NCBI GenBank assembly: GCA_903772945.1
Contig: CAICTM010000593.1
Coordinates: 1 to 57,624, forward strand
DNA: 57,624 bases
Reading direction: 5' to 3'
DNA from: Seminavis robusta
Lineage: Eukaryota > Bacillariophyta > Bacillariophyceae > Naviculales > Naviculaceae
The translations under genes were made by a program, and so were the position numbers. Shown here piece by piece: positions 11,403-20,553 of this stretch (position 1 is the stretch's first letter; every line of letters starts with the position of its first letter). The notes below the pieces were generated by a model. It was given only the letters and a program-made list of their open reading frames with translations. It was not told the origin of the DNA and searched no databases.

Positions 11403-12521
11403 CTACGCCAAGTAGATCAGTACACCTTGCTCATCTTCGACGGCGCATTGCAAAAAGTATCTGAGAGCCAAGATGTGCGTCTCGATGTAGTCCCAATCAT
11501 CGGCCTTCCATTCGGCTGGGAATTCGTCGCTGCTTTTCATTTTTTCGGGGTCAAAGACGTTCTTCAGACCTTTGTCGACGGCATTTACAATTTCTTCATT
11601 CCAATGCTTTAATTGTTTTGCATTGAGGCAACGTCCCTCGCCATACGCCAAGAAGCAAGTTGGCTCTCCACCGTAGACAAGGTAGCTGAGATGATAAGGG
11701 GTTCCATCCGGATGCTTGGGTTGTAATTGGTCCATGACAAAGGACCGAAATAAGGTCTCAACTCTGTTTTTGGCATTCAGACCCATGTCTTCCTGATTCA
11801 TCCCAAACTGATCTTGGAGGCATTCTTTGACGCCCTTGTCCTTGACAGTGTAAATATCGACGAGAGAAGTAGATTGTTCTCCTTCTGCGGGTTTCTTGGA
11901 GGGCGCTCCTCCAAATCTATCGTATCTTTTTTGGACTGCCGTGTCCAACCCAACGAGATGAGCTTTGTACCCTTTGGCAAGTTTGGATTTGAGAGTATCA
12001 CAGGCAGCGGCCAATGGAGGAGAAGTAGACTGGAAAGAGCCAGAGACAGCAACGCCAGCTCGAGGCTTCAAATCGGTGATCTTTCCGTAACGGGTCCTTT
12101 CTCCAGTACTGAATAAGCTGACTTCATAGAACTTCTTTTTGTCAATCAACAGAGCCGTGACGGGCTCCACAGGGTCTGCTTTGGAGTAAGCATCACCGTT
12201 TGTAGTGCCGTCCTGGTGGGTCAACAGCCAGTGAATCGCAGTCCAGGACTTGTCCAAGCATAAATGACGAGCTTCGCGAAGCGTTTTCTTTGCTTCGTCT
12301 TGAGTTTCTTGCGTTTCTGTCTTGGCCTTTTTGGCAGGTGGTTTGCTATCCTTGTCCTCATTTTGCTTCCGTGCTGCTGCAGCTGCCTCTGTCGAATCAA
12401 GCAGTTCCAGGTGGTCCGATTGTGGCCACCCAAAGACAGCGTCCTTCGTCGCCTTTGGGTGGAGGACCTTCTCCTGTAGCTCCTCTTCGCTGGCTCGAAT
12501 TAGATAGCACCGTATTCCCAT
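11403..12521 (-). CDS. DUF1877-like (YfbM-type) protein, 372 aa
   Basis: The N-terminus (MGIRCYLIRASEEELQ) and the segment LCLDKSWTAIHWLLTH resemble the DUF1877/YfbM family, whose members start with a short strand, have a 'DK.W..IH.LLT' helix and end in a helix-strand such as the LRYFLQCAVEDEQGVLIYLA seen here. Between them lies a charged insert (residues 50-85, EDKDSKPPAKKAKTETQE) and a middle domain with 'KGYKAHLVGLD' that I do not recognise. Prokaryotic DUF1877 proteins are about half this length, so this would be an expanded eukaryotic form. The biochemical function of the family is not established. Single exon, and the first Met is used. It lies between family genes A and B but shares no domain with them. 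Confidence 0.6.
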   Translation of the reverse strand: MGIRCYLIRASEEELQEKVLHPKATKDAVFGWPQSDHLELLDSTEAAAAARKQNEDKDSKPPAKKAKTETQETQDEAKKTLREARHLCLDKSWTAIHWLLTHQDGTTNGDAYSKADPVEPVTALLIDKKKFYEVSLFSTGERTRYGKITDLKPRAGVAVSGSFQSTSPPLAAACDTLKSKLAKGYKAHLVGLDTAVQKRYDRFGGAPSKKPAEGEQSTSLVDIYTVKDKGVKECLQDQFGMNQEDMGLNAKNRVETLFRSFVMDQLQPKHPDGTPYHLSYLVYGGEPTCFLAYGEGRCLNAKQLKHWNEEIVNAVDKGLKNVFDPEKMKSSDEFPAEWKADDWDYIETHILALRYFLQCAVEDEQGVLIYLA

Positions 12522-13064
12522 CGTCTCTTCCTATTCTCTGAAGTAACTATCCACACTCTTCCTGCTACTATAGACACCACGGGTCCGGTACTGGGTAGCT
12601 GATCACGGCCCAGTGCAAAGATCTTCGTCAGCTGTTGGTTGGCAAAGATCCATTTTAAAGCTTGCAAGGCTGTAATAAGTTTACCGGTACTACCCGGCCG
12701 GCAGCTGCAAGGTCTGGGTGTGGGAAGCTCAAAGTGGTGGCCGCGGTACTTTCGCAGAGTCGCGAATGTATGTTTGGCATCTAACCATTGTTCAAAGCTA
12801 CCAGGGTATGTCTGAAGCAGCGTACTAGTATCATGTTTATCATGCCGGTACGGTATGGTCGCACCATACCGGTACTACTAGTAGAAGCTCGGGCTTGGTA
12901 GCTCGATTTCGGATGCAGGCACAAAGCAAAGCCAAAAGATGTATCATGTATCTTTAGAGTCGTTGTATTCACTATTGTATCGTTGTACCATGTATCCTTA
13001 GAGTCGTTGTGATCGCTGGTGTACCATCGAACTTCAAAGCACCATGGCGTGCTCTTGGCGACCG
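12522..13064. other. Spacer between DUF1877-like gene and gene B
   Basis: The spacer lies upstream of the minus-strand DUF1877-like gene and downstream of gene B. TACCGGTA occurs at 12682 and 12867. I searched it for a lost KH-like 3' end of gene B and found no trace. Confidence 0.45.
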
Positions 13065-15125
13065 TCAATCAGTGGACGCCCAGCTGACGCGCTTTGGCTT
13101 CTTCGTTGTCTGTTCGATGGTTTCGTCAGGACTAGGACGCTTTCGTCCCGGAAGCGCATTGATTTGAGGAGCAGCCGCTGGCGTTTGTTCCTCAATCAGG
13201 ATCAAGCCGCTGGGACTTGTTATGGGGAGCAACACCTTTTCCAAGTTTCGGGCCTCCTCAGGGGTCAAATCTCGGTGCGAAAAATGATGTCTACAGAAGA
13301 TACCACGTCGGCAGTTACCTTGGAGGTGATAGTGGAAGCACAAGCCCTTGGGGTAGTCCAAGGGGAACTCTCCTTTCTGGGAGAGCCCCGAGGTATATTT
13401 GACTACTCGCTTGAAGAAATGTCGTTTGGAACGTCGCAGTTTCAGGAACATGTTTTCTTGACAGTTCAACACAGGGCGAATGCGAGGAGTCGACCTTTTG
13501 TTGCCCACGGACTTGATGGGGCCATCGGGGCTCATGGCTGGGAGGAGCGACTTTTCCACATGGTTGGCCTCCACCTGTGACAAACGGCAATGACTGATAG
13601 CATTGCTGCAGTGGTCGTGGCAATGGCCACACAAATGATACTGGAGGCAAAAGTCCTTGGGCAACTGGGCAATCTCGCCGCGTTCCACTCGTAGTTTCAG
13701 GCGTGTAAAGTTATGTTCATCTCCACGAACGATACGAGAAAATGGATTCGGCAAATGGTTGTGAACCTCCTTTCCTTTCTTCTGTTTTGCTCGCGGATTG
13801 ATACTGCTCCCAGAGCTTGAAGGGTTTGGGGGGTAGCTGAAGGCTTGCAGCAGTTGCCGGAGGGGTATGCCCTTGGAAGCAGCTTCAAATTGACGAGGTT
13901 TCTTCGAGGCAGTAGTCGACGAGGGCCGGGCAGCAGCCGCGAGAACGAGGCTTTCTCTTGCTTCATCTCCCCCTTCCCCGAGGTCCTCTTCCAACACGGC
14001 GTTGTGGGCCTCGATGTTGTACTGTGCTTGCTGTCCAAGCGTCGTGGACAGAGTTACAGATTGTCGACTCGTTTGGATGGGTACGGAGGACCCAACATTT
14101 GAGTGACCGCGGCATGATGGCATGGAATCCAAAGCTTCCTCTGTGATGTGGGGATCCTGAGAAGCAATGAGGGGATATTGAGAGGCAATTACAGGTTGTC
14201 GCCTAATACTATGGCGACAACAATCCCTTTCCCTCTCCACGACTATCATGCCACTTACGGTCCCTTCGGCGACGACTGGTGCTGGTGTGTGCTGGCGTGA
14301 CTGACGAGCATATTCTCGACTGTTGGTCTGGACACTGTGAACTACTGACTGCACCTCTTCCTTGATGGGTGATGGTTGACAAGGGGATGAGTGCAGCTCA
14401 TTCGATCCGGCTCCGGCTAGAGCAGCGTAGTTCCCGTATTCTTTCTTCTTGTGCTGCTCGGGTTGGACACGGTTTTCCAATGACGGGACCGACTCATGAC
14501 GATAAGGGACCGGGGTTGCCAGAGGGAGTGGATCAGCTTGCATGACATCGCCCTTTGTACTGCAAAGATCCTGCTGTTGTTCTTGATTTTGATTTTGTGG
14601 ACTACCGATTGTGGAAGCTTGGCCCTCGAGAGTACCCCGAAACAAGAGCTGTCGCGGCAAGATATTGCTGTGTAGGGTAGGTCTTCCGGTCTTGTTGGCA
14701 ACCAGAACCGTGTAGCGAATACCCGTCAGGATATCGTCTTCCCCTTCTGAATGGAAGCATCCAATGACACGGCCTTTCCCTTTGCTGCTGTTGTCATTGC
14801 GTGACTGACCCAAAGATACCCAAACTGGGGTTCTGGGCGCGAAGAGGACATTGCCACTGGGCACAAGAAGCGCAACCTCTGTTTGCTGACAATGCTGCTT
14901 TGATTGCTGATTTGTGACTCTTACTTGATAGCAGAACTCTCCAGTCGAATCAAAGCCCACCTGTACTACAGTGCCTGATCGGATTCCACGAATCTTGTTG
15001 TCATTGCCAGCCATTTTCAGAGGACTCTTTCTGCTTTCCACAAAGAGGACGCGGCAGCCAACTGGGTATCGTGTTTTTGTCATGGCAAGCTCTGCCGGTA
15101 AAGGACAGAAAGAATCATCGACCAT
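13065..15125 (-). CDS. Family gene B: Tudor-like region and two CCCH modules, no KH, 686 aa
   Basis: I start at 15125 (gccATGG) because the following MVDDSFCPLP matches the start of gene C; the ORF extends 73 Lys-rich residues further to 15344, which may be 5' UTR. Residues 1-165 form the Tudor/Agenet-like region (YPVGCRVLFVE, GTVVQVGFDSTGEFCYQV, FAPRTPVWVSLG). A long Ser/Gln-rich linker follows. CCCH module 1 (about residue 470-540) starts with NPFSRIVRG and has finger spacing C-x8-C-x3-C-x5-H; module 2 (about 565-660) is C-x8-C-x5-C-x5-H (LCFHYHLQGNC). Each ends in an LS/LTxxEAxxxEk..LP..SP.GPI tail. The protein then stops after a basic tail (KRPSPDETIEQTTKKPKR) and has no KH-like block, unlike A, C, D, G and H. 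Confidence 0.75.
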   Translation of the reverse strand: MVDDSFCPLPAELAMTKTRYPVGCRVLFVESRKSPLKMAGNDNKIRGIRSGTVVQVGFDSTGEFCYQVRVTNQQSKQHCQQTEVALLVPSGNVLFAPRTPVWVSLGQSRNDNSSKGKGRVIGCFHSEGEDDILTGIRYTVLVANKTGRPTLHSNILPRQLLFRGTLEGQASTIGSPQNQNQEQQQDLCSTKGDVMQADPLPLATPVPYRHESVPSLENRVQPEQHKKKEYGNYAALAGAGSNELHSSPCQPSPIKEEVQSVVHSVQTNSREYARQSRQHTPAPVVAEGTVSGMIVVERERDCCRHSIRRQPVIASQYPLIASQDPHITEEALDSMPSCRGHSNVGSSVPIQTSRQSVTLSTTLGQQAQYNIEAHNAVLEEDLGEGGDEARESLVLAAAARPSSTTASKKPRQFEAASKGIPLRQLLQAFSYPPNPSSSGSSINPRAKQKKGKEVHNHLPNPFSRIVRGDEHNFTRLKLRVERGEIAQLPKDFCLQYHLCGHCHDHCSNAISHCRLSQVEANHVEKSLLPAMSPDGPIKSVGNKRSTPRIRPVLNCQENMFLKLRRSKRHFFKRVVKYTSGLSQKGEFPLDYPKGLCFHYHLQGNCRRGIFCRHHFSHRDLTPEEARNLEKVLLPITSPSGLILIEEQTPAAAPQINALPGRKRPSPDETIEQTTKKPKRVSWASTD

Positions 15126-15608
15126 GGCTGTAACAAGGTTGTTGTGGATGGAATGACGAGTTAACAGCGTGGTATTCGAGGGATCTCTGGCTGTTGCTGT
15201 CGCAATTGTCTGGGCCTTCTTTTTCTTTTTCTTGTCAACCTCTTTCTGCTGATGGGTTATCGGAAGCGATGAAGGTAGCTTCTCCGGGTCTCTCTTCTTC
15301 TTGCGCTTCTTCAGCGGCAGTGATTTAGCAGAAGGAGGCCGCATCGTCCTTGTATTACTTTTGGGGTCGATATTGATTATTTGTGAGAGAGAGAAGGATT
15401 TGTGGACCCGGCTTCTCTCGACCTTCTAGCAAGGGAAGCGCGGGAGTTGAGTGTCATCCATTTTTGCTGACGTGGATCGTGGTCTTCTCAGAGAAAACGG
15501 AGAGCACAACGGTACCATGGTGCCAGTATCACCGGTACGCCGTACAAGCAGTGACAATAGTGTAGATCTAGTTTTTAATTAATGAGCAACTACCGGTATG
15601 GCAGCTGC
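15126..15608. promoter_or_regulatory. Upstream region of gene B
   Basis: Probable promoter and 5' UTR of gene B; it also takes in the 3' flank of the LRR gene to the right. It contains a 21-bp sequence at 15466-15486 that recurs exactly at 23743-23763, and TACCGGTA at 15591. Confidence 0.35.
15466..15486. repeat. 21-bp exact repeat, copy 1, with TGACGTGG core
   Basis: The sequence gctgacgtggatcgtggtct plus one t occurs here and at 23743-23763 on the same strand. TGACGT is the core of CRE/bZIP sites, and CO2/cAMP-responsive promoters of Phaeodactylum use TGACGT elements. This copy lies about 340 bp upstream of gene B. Confidence 0.6.
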
Positions 15609-18119
15609 TTAGCCGAGAGTTTCATTCTTCCTGGCAAGAATGCTAGCTGCTGTGCTGTTGGAATTGTTGCTGCAAGTGCAGCTACACCCACAGAGAATTG
15701 AGCTGCAGTCAAACTCCAGTGTTTCAATATCACAAACATAGTCTGGCAATACTCCAGAGATCTGAGTTCCGGTCAGCCATACCCAATTTAAACTTGTAAG
15801 GCTTGCAGGGAGAGAGCCAGTCAATAGAGTGTTGTTGGAAACTTCCAACCAGTCGATGTTGGAGCTAAGCCCTCGTGGCAGTGATCCAGACAAGTTGTTG
15901 TTTTCCAAACTCAATGTCATTAAGTTGGCAATCTGGCCAAACTCAGTAGGGATTGTTCCGGAAAGATAGTTCTCAGCTACAGTGAAATGTTCAAGATTGA
16001 AGTTCTGCGCAATTCCACTGCTGATGGTTCCAGTTAGACTGTTGCCAGCAGCCCAGAAACCTGTCATGTCGCTGAGCAGACCAAGCTCGGATGGAAGAGT
16101 CCCAGTAAAGTAGCAGTCATCAAAGTCAAGATAGCCAACAGATGACATTTGAGCAACTTGAGTTGGAATAGTTCCAGTGAATCTGTTGCCATAGACACCA
16201 AAAAGCTCAATTTTACTTAGCAAGCCAATGTCAGTTGGCATGGCTCCGGAAAATAGATTCCCATCGAGATACAACTGCAGCAAAGGTAGATGCACCATGA
16301 AGGCTGGAAAGGTGCCTGTGAATGAGTTATCAGCCAAATAGATGAATTGCAAGCTAGATGCATCGCCTAACTCTTCCGGTACAACTCCTGTGAGCCCATT
16401 TTGATCCACGAAGAGATCACTCATCCTGTGCAAGAGACCCAGCTCTGATGGGAGGCTTCCTTCCAATTGAGCATTGATGATGGAAATACTGTGCATTGTA
16501 TCTGACAAGAGGCCGAGCTCACTGGGCAAAACTCCGGAGGTTGCTGTGCTCCCCATGTTGATAGCTTCCAGGTTGGATAGTTGCCCAATCAATGAAGGAA
16601 TGGAGTCCCCAAGGCCAGCATTGTTGTAGAGGGAAACGCTCCTGAGGTCTGTCAACCAGAATAGCTCAGGAGGAATGGTGCCTTCTAGGTTCTTGTTGGC
16701 AAGCCAGAGATGAACATACGTGTTTTCTGTCTCTTCTGGAAGAACTGACACATCTGAGTTGTTTGTGGGTGGCATCTCACAAGGATTGGGGTGAATGGCT
16801 TGCACATACTCATCAATCTCGCCATCAAATTCCAGAAAGTAGTCATTTGCATACCAGAAGCATTCATGGACTGAATGGTTTAACCAGTTCTCATTTCTTA
16901 ACCAGCTGTCACCATTTGTTGCCATGTAGAATGTGGCAAGGGCAAAACGCTGAAGAATTTGCTCATCTGCAAGCTTGTTGTCGTGAATTTCAATGTCTTC
17001 CAGCAGCCATTGGTAGGCATGATACTGGGCCGACTCCAAGTCGTCAAGCATCACATTGGTGTAGTTAGGGATTAGCTGAAGACCAATATCGCCCTGTCGC
17101 CACTGTGAAGGGGGCATTGAGGGTGGAGCTGATGGGGATACCGTAGAGACAGGCCCTTCAATGTCAGCTTTTTGATCTTTTGACACCTTGAATAGTATGA
17201 TTGCCAGAACAAGTCCTAGAACAATCAAAAAGAAAGCAAGAGACAGAGCTCCCATCCATGTGAGCGGTCTTTTTCTCTGCTTTCTGCGCCCCATCTGAGC
17301 TTCGAGATCTTCTGGTGTGGCCTCGGGAATGGTGTTGTCACGATCAGCGCTGACAAGATTCGCTACGGGAATACCCCCGTCAAATAAGGAGTTGCTCGCC
17401 GTGGCCGGACCATTACCCAATGACAATACTTCAGATTGATGCTCACTCGGTGGCAATATATCAATATCATTGGAGCCGCCGTTTGTACCTGATGGAGCCA
17501 TCGCATAGGCACCCGGGAAGCTGTCTTGTTGCCCACTGGAATTGGCTTGGGTTCCATTATTCATGCCAGAGCTGTTTGCCATACTGGAAGGATTGCTGGC
17601 TTCAATGATATCGTCCATGAGCAAAAACTGCAAAAGCGGATGATGTACATGTATTGGCTTGTCGGGGTCTTCGATTGGTCCGTTGGTTGACCCAGACACG
17701 CCCGGCTAGCTTCCTTGTTGCCCCCTGGATTTTGCTTGCGTTCCATTATTCGTGCCAGAGCTGTTTGCCATGCAGGAAGGATTGCTGGCTTCAATTTTAG
17801 CATCCACAAGCAAAAACTGATTATGTGCTTGTTTTGTTGGCTTGCTGGGGTCTTCGAGTGGTCCGTTGGTTGACGCGTACACGGCTGCCTTTCTGGTAGG
17901 GGTCAAAGAAGGCATTTTCATATCGTGCTCGTTCTGATGTGGAATCTCTTTGATCTCACCCAGACGATCAGAAATAAGCTTTGACAGTGCCAAATCCTCG
18001 CTCCCAACAACCAAGTCAAGGTTCATTAGAAAGGCTCGATCAACTTGCTCTCCCTCCTCTTTTGACACCTCTCCTTCGCGAGAAGCAGCAGGAAACTGCT
18101 TCATATTTTTTTGGTCCAT
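15609..18119 (-). pseudogene. Tandem LRR gene copy 1, interrupted by an in-frame TAG
   Basis: Two ORFs, 17706-18119 and 15609-17699, lie in the same frame and are separated only by a TAG codon at 17706-17708 and one further codon pair before the next Met. Together they match the intact LRR gene at 20554-23268 from end to end. In that gene the corresponding codon is TTG (DSLPGAYA against GS*PGVSG), so a single T-to-A change explains the stop. The downstream ORF alone (696 aa) keeps the membrane segment (about residues 150-175, LAFFLIVLGLVLAIILF), the pre-LRR cap (ALATFYMATNGDSW, HECFWY), about a dozen LRRs and the Cys-rich end (CGCSCTCS). It might therefore still be made from Met at 17699 with a shortened cytosolic part. 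Alternatives are a recent pseudogene, a polymorphic allele or a sequencing error. Confidence 0.7.
17706..17708 (-). other. In-frame TAG that splits LRR copy 1
   Basis: On the plus strand the bases are cta within cccggctagcttcc. The paralogue has ggcaagctgtc at the aligned place, which reads Leu (TTG) on the minus strand. The frame is otherwise open for about 2.5 kb. Confidence 0.85.
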
Positions 18120-20553
18120 GTTGAAAGCTGCTACCGACGATTAGTTTTCAGTTTGAAGAGACCACGATTTGAGTTGTTGAAAGAGGGGCACGGCAACAGC
18201 ACGCTTGCTGACGATACTAGTAGGAATCGTTGTACCGGTACCAAAGTCCGCCAAGAAGCAGCGATTGAAGATCGATTTGATTGGAGTGGTGGGTGCCTTG
18301 CTACTCTGTCTTGGACTTCTTCAAAATGGGAGCAATTTCTAGGAGGTTTCCAATGAGGTTTCGTTCAATGTTCAACGCTATTAGCTGCTCGATCAGAGAA
18401 GTGGCTGCTGGCTGGTAGTACAAGGATTTCACATGCTACGGCTGTAGACTCTGAGTAGCTGCTGAGTTAGCTCGTAGCAGCTCTCGTAGCCTTGTTTCTG
18501 AGCACTTCAACTGCACTTCGTACCTTCGCTTTCGCATGACTGAATTAAGCTACGTTCTCCAAACTACTACCAGGTATTAGGAGGAGTACAGCTGTACCTG
18601 TTATTTAATAGTTCTTCTACCACAGTTTTTGTTCTTCTAATTCCTTTTTGAAGCAATGCCAAGTTGAAGAGAACAAGAGCAGTAATTCAAATCACCCAAT
18701 ACAAAAAAATCGACTGTATTACCGTTAACCGTTAGTCATGCCAAAGGGCCAGTCCCCACCTTCTCCTTTAGCTCTCCTTTACAGCTTGACCAATACTACA
18801 GTAATAACATAATAGATCTCTCTACCATGGTACAGTACCGTATTCCTGTTTGCTGGTTCCTTGCTTCCTGGAGGCTCGTGTATTTTTTAAATAAATAATG
18901 AAGTCTCTTGAGTCATCGTCTCTCGCGGTACTTCGTCCGTAATAACGTAATAATTCTTTTCTCACTACTTGGAGAAACTGAGATTTAAGTCTCGATTTTA
19001 GTCGCACATAACCAGAGAAAATGAGATAATGAGTAGCTTCGTAGCGTGCGCTGGTTCTCCAGAATTTTGTATTTTATGAAACGTAACCCGCGTGGCGTTG
19101 ATGTCTGGTGTCTGGTGGCCATTGTCGAGATCGAATTGTGTGTTTTCCGGAAAACGACGCGTGGCAGCGGATGGTGGATCGGAGGCACAAGCCAAGGGGA
19201 CACCATCAGTTTTGCATGCTGTGACGTCTCAACCAGTTCTGGTGAGTCAAATAAATGAAGAAGCCAGAGCAAGGAGAAGACGAAATACCCGAACTACTCA
19301 TTGTTCGGATATCAGCATGAACAACCAACGCCTTGCTCGGTCAGATGATCAGAACAGATCGTTTAAGTCCATCAAAAGACACCATCACTATATTGTACAA
19401 TCGTTGTCGAATCGGCCATCCATCAAGTAAGCCACCGCAGCTCTCGTACCGGTATCGCACTAAATGGACAAATGTGGGGAACCACGGTCCAGCGGTCCAC
19501 CGACAAAGGAAACATCCATTGTCTTGGTCGTACAATCATGCTCATAAAAATCCACCAGGTCTCCGCCTCCCACGAGATTGAAACAACGTCGTGGTAAGAG
19601 AATCATGGGACACAAGTCGGGAAAAACACTGCCACAATGAGAGAATTGGATGCCTCCCAAGCACACCCACGCCCAGGACACGAAACAAGACATTGGGAAA
19701 GCTGGATGCGCGAGTCGATAAGTCTGCTTCGATCGGTCTCGTGAAGGCTATCAGCAACAATATCACCTTGGGCTGTTGTTGTTGTGGCTACATTGAATGG
19801 GAGCCGTTGTGGAAGCGGTCATGAGCGATCCTGTCGGCAAAATCTTCCACGGTCATGTTGGAAAACTGGGCAGGCGGTCGGCATTTGAGTGCCTTCCAAC
19901 AATCAATCAATAACAGTGACACCGATAATGGTGGCAATGTTACGAAACCTTGGGTTTTGAGTGGCAGCCATCGAACATGCTCTGATCGATACTGACGTCG
20001 ATGACTGGTGCAAGTCGACCTTTCTTTCTCTCCTTTTTGAACAGCTTCTCTCCTCCCTTGTGGCAAGGGCAAGCGACAAAGAGAACACCAAAAACAATCC
20101 ACCACTCTCTGCCCGTGATGGAGCTCATTGTCTTGTTTTGCATTTCGGATATTGGGATTCACAAGGATCTGTCTGTTGGAGTCTTTGTTAGTGTTGTTTA
20201 GGTTCTCCGGGTGGGCATGTCTTTACTGTACAAAATATGATCCCTAACAAAGTTCCCGCGATTTGTGGGCTTTTACAAGAAGCGGACTGATGATGTGGCT
20301 GTGTTTGGCATCCCGCGGTCGGATCCCAACAAGCACAGACAAACCACGAGCAACTATGAAAAAGAGGCAGGATACAGCGCAGCAACAGCTGTTGCTGCAG
20401 CAACACATTGTTTATTGGTTTATCGTTTGGATGGTGCCAAAAGCCAACAGAACGTGATGATTGCTGCCTTTCATTCATTGTATGTAGATCGTTGTGGTCA
20501 AGCTGTGTCTCCCACAAAAACCTATTCATTTAGTGTAGTTTTAATTTGAGCAA
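18120..20553. other. Spacer between the tandem LRR genes
   Basis: This is 2.4 kb without a convincing gene. The left end should hold the promoter of LRR copy 1. TACCGGTA occurs at 18233 and 19447. There is a weak gene candidate on the minus strand at 19798-20143, listed separately. The sequence just before 20554 aligns with that just before 15609, so the duplication unit includes the 3' flank. Confidence 0.45.
19798..20143 (-). CDS. Weak candidate: small two-exon protein
   Basis: An ORF beginning at 20143 (MQNKTMSSITGREWWIVFG) has one hydrophobic stretch and a Lys-rich segment. A possible 57-bp intron with a poor donor (gtttcg) would join it in phase to a downstream segment ending RPPAQFSNMTVEDFADRIAH and a stop near 19798. 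Both pieces look more protein-like than the other frames, but nothing supports the gene beyond that. I do not recognise it. Confidence 0.2.

Noticed and set aside
15126..15344. Lys-rich 73-residue N-terminal extension of gene B
   Set aside because: The Met at 15125 has a better context and begins the text conserved with C and D, so I treat the extension as 5' UTR, though it cannot be excluded.
20265..20549. Plus-strand ORF of 94 aa in the spacer between the LRR genes
   Set aside because: It has some protein-like text (DDVAVFGIPRSDPNKHR), but no start context, homology or neighbouring exon supports it.
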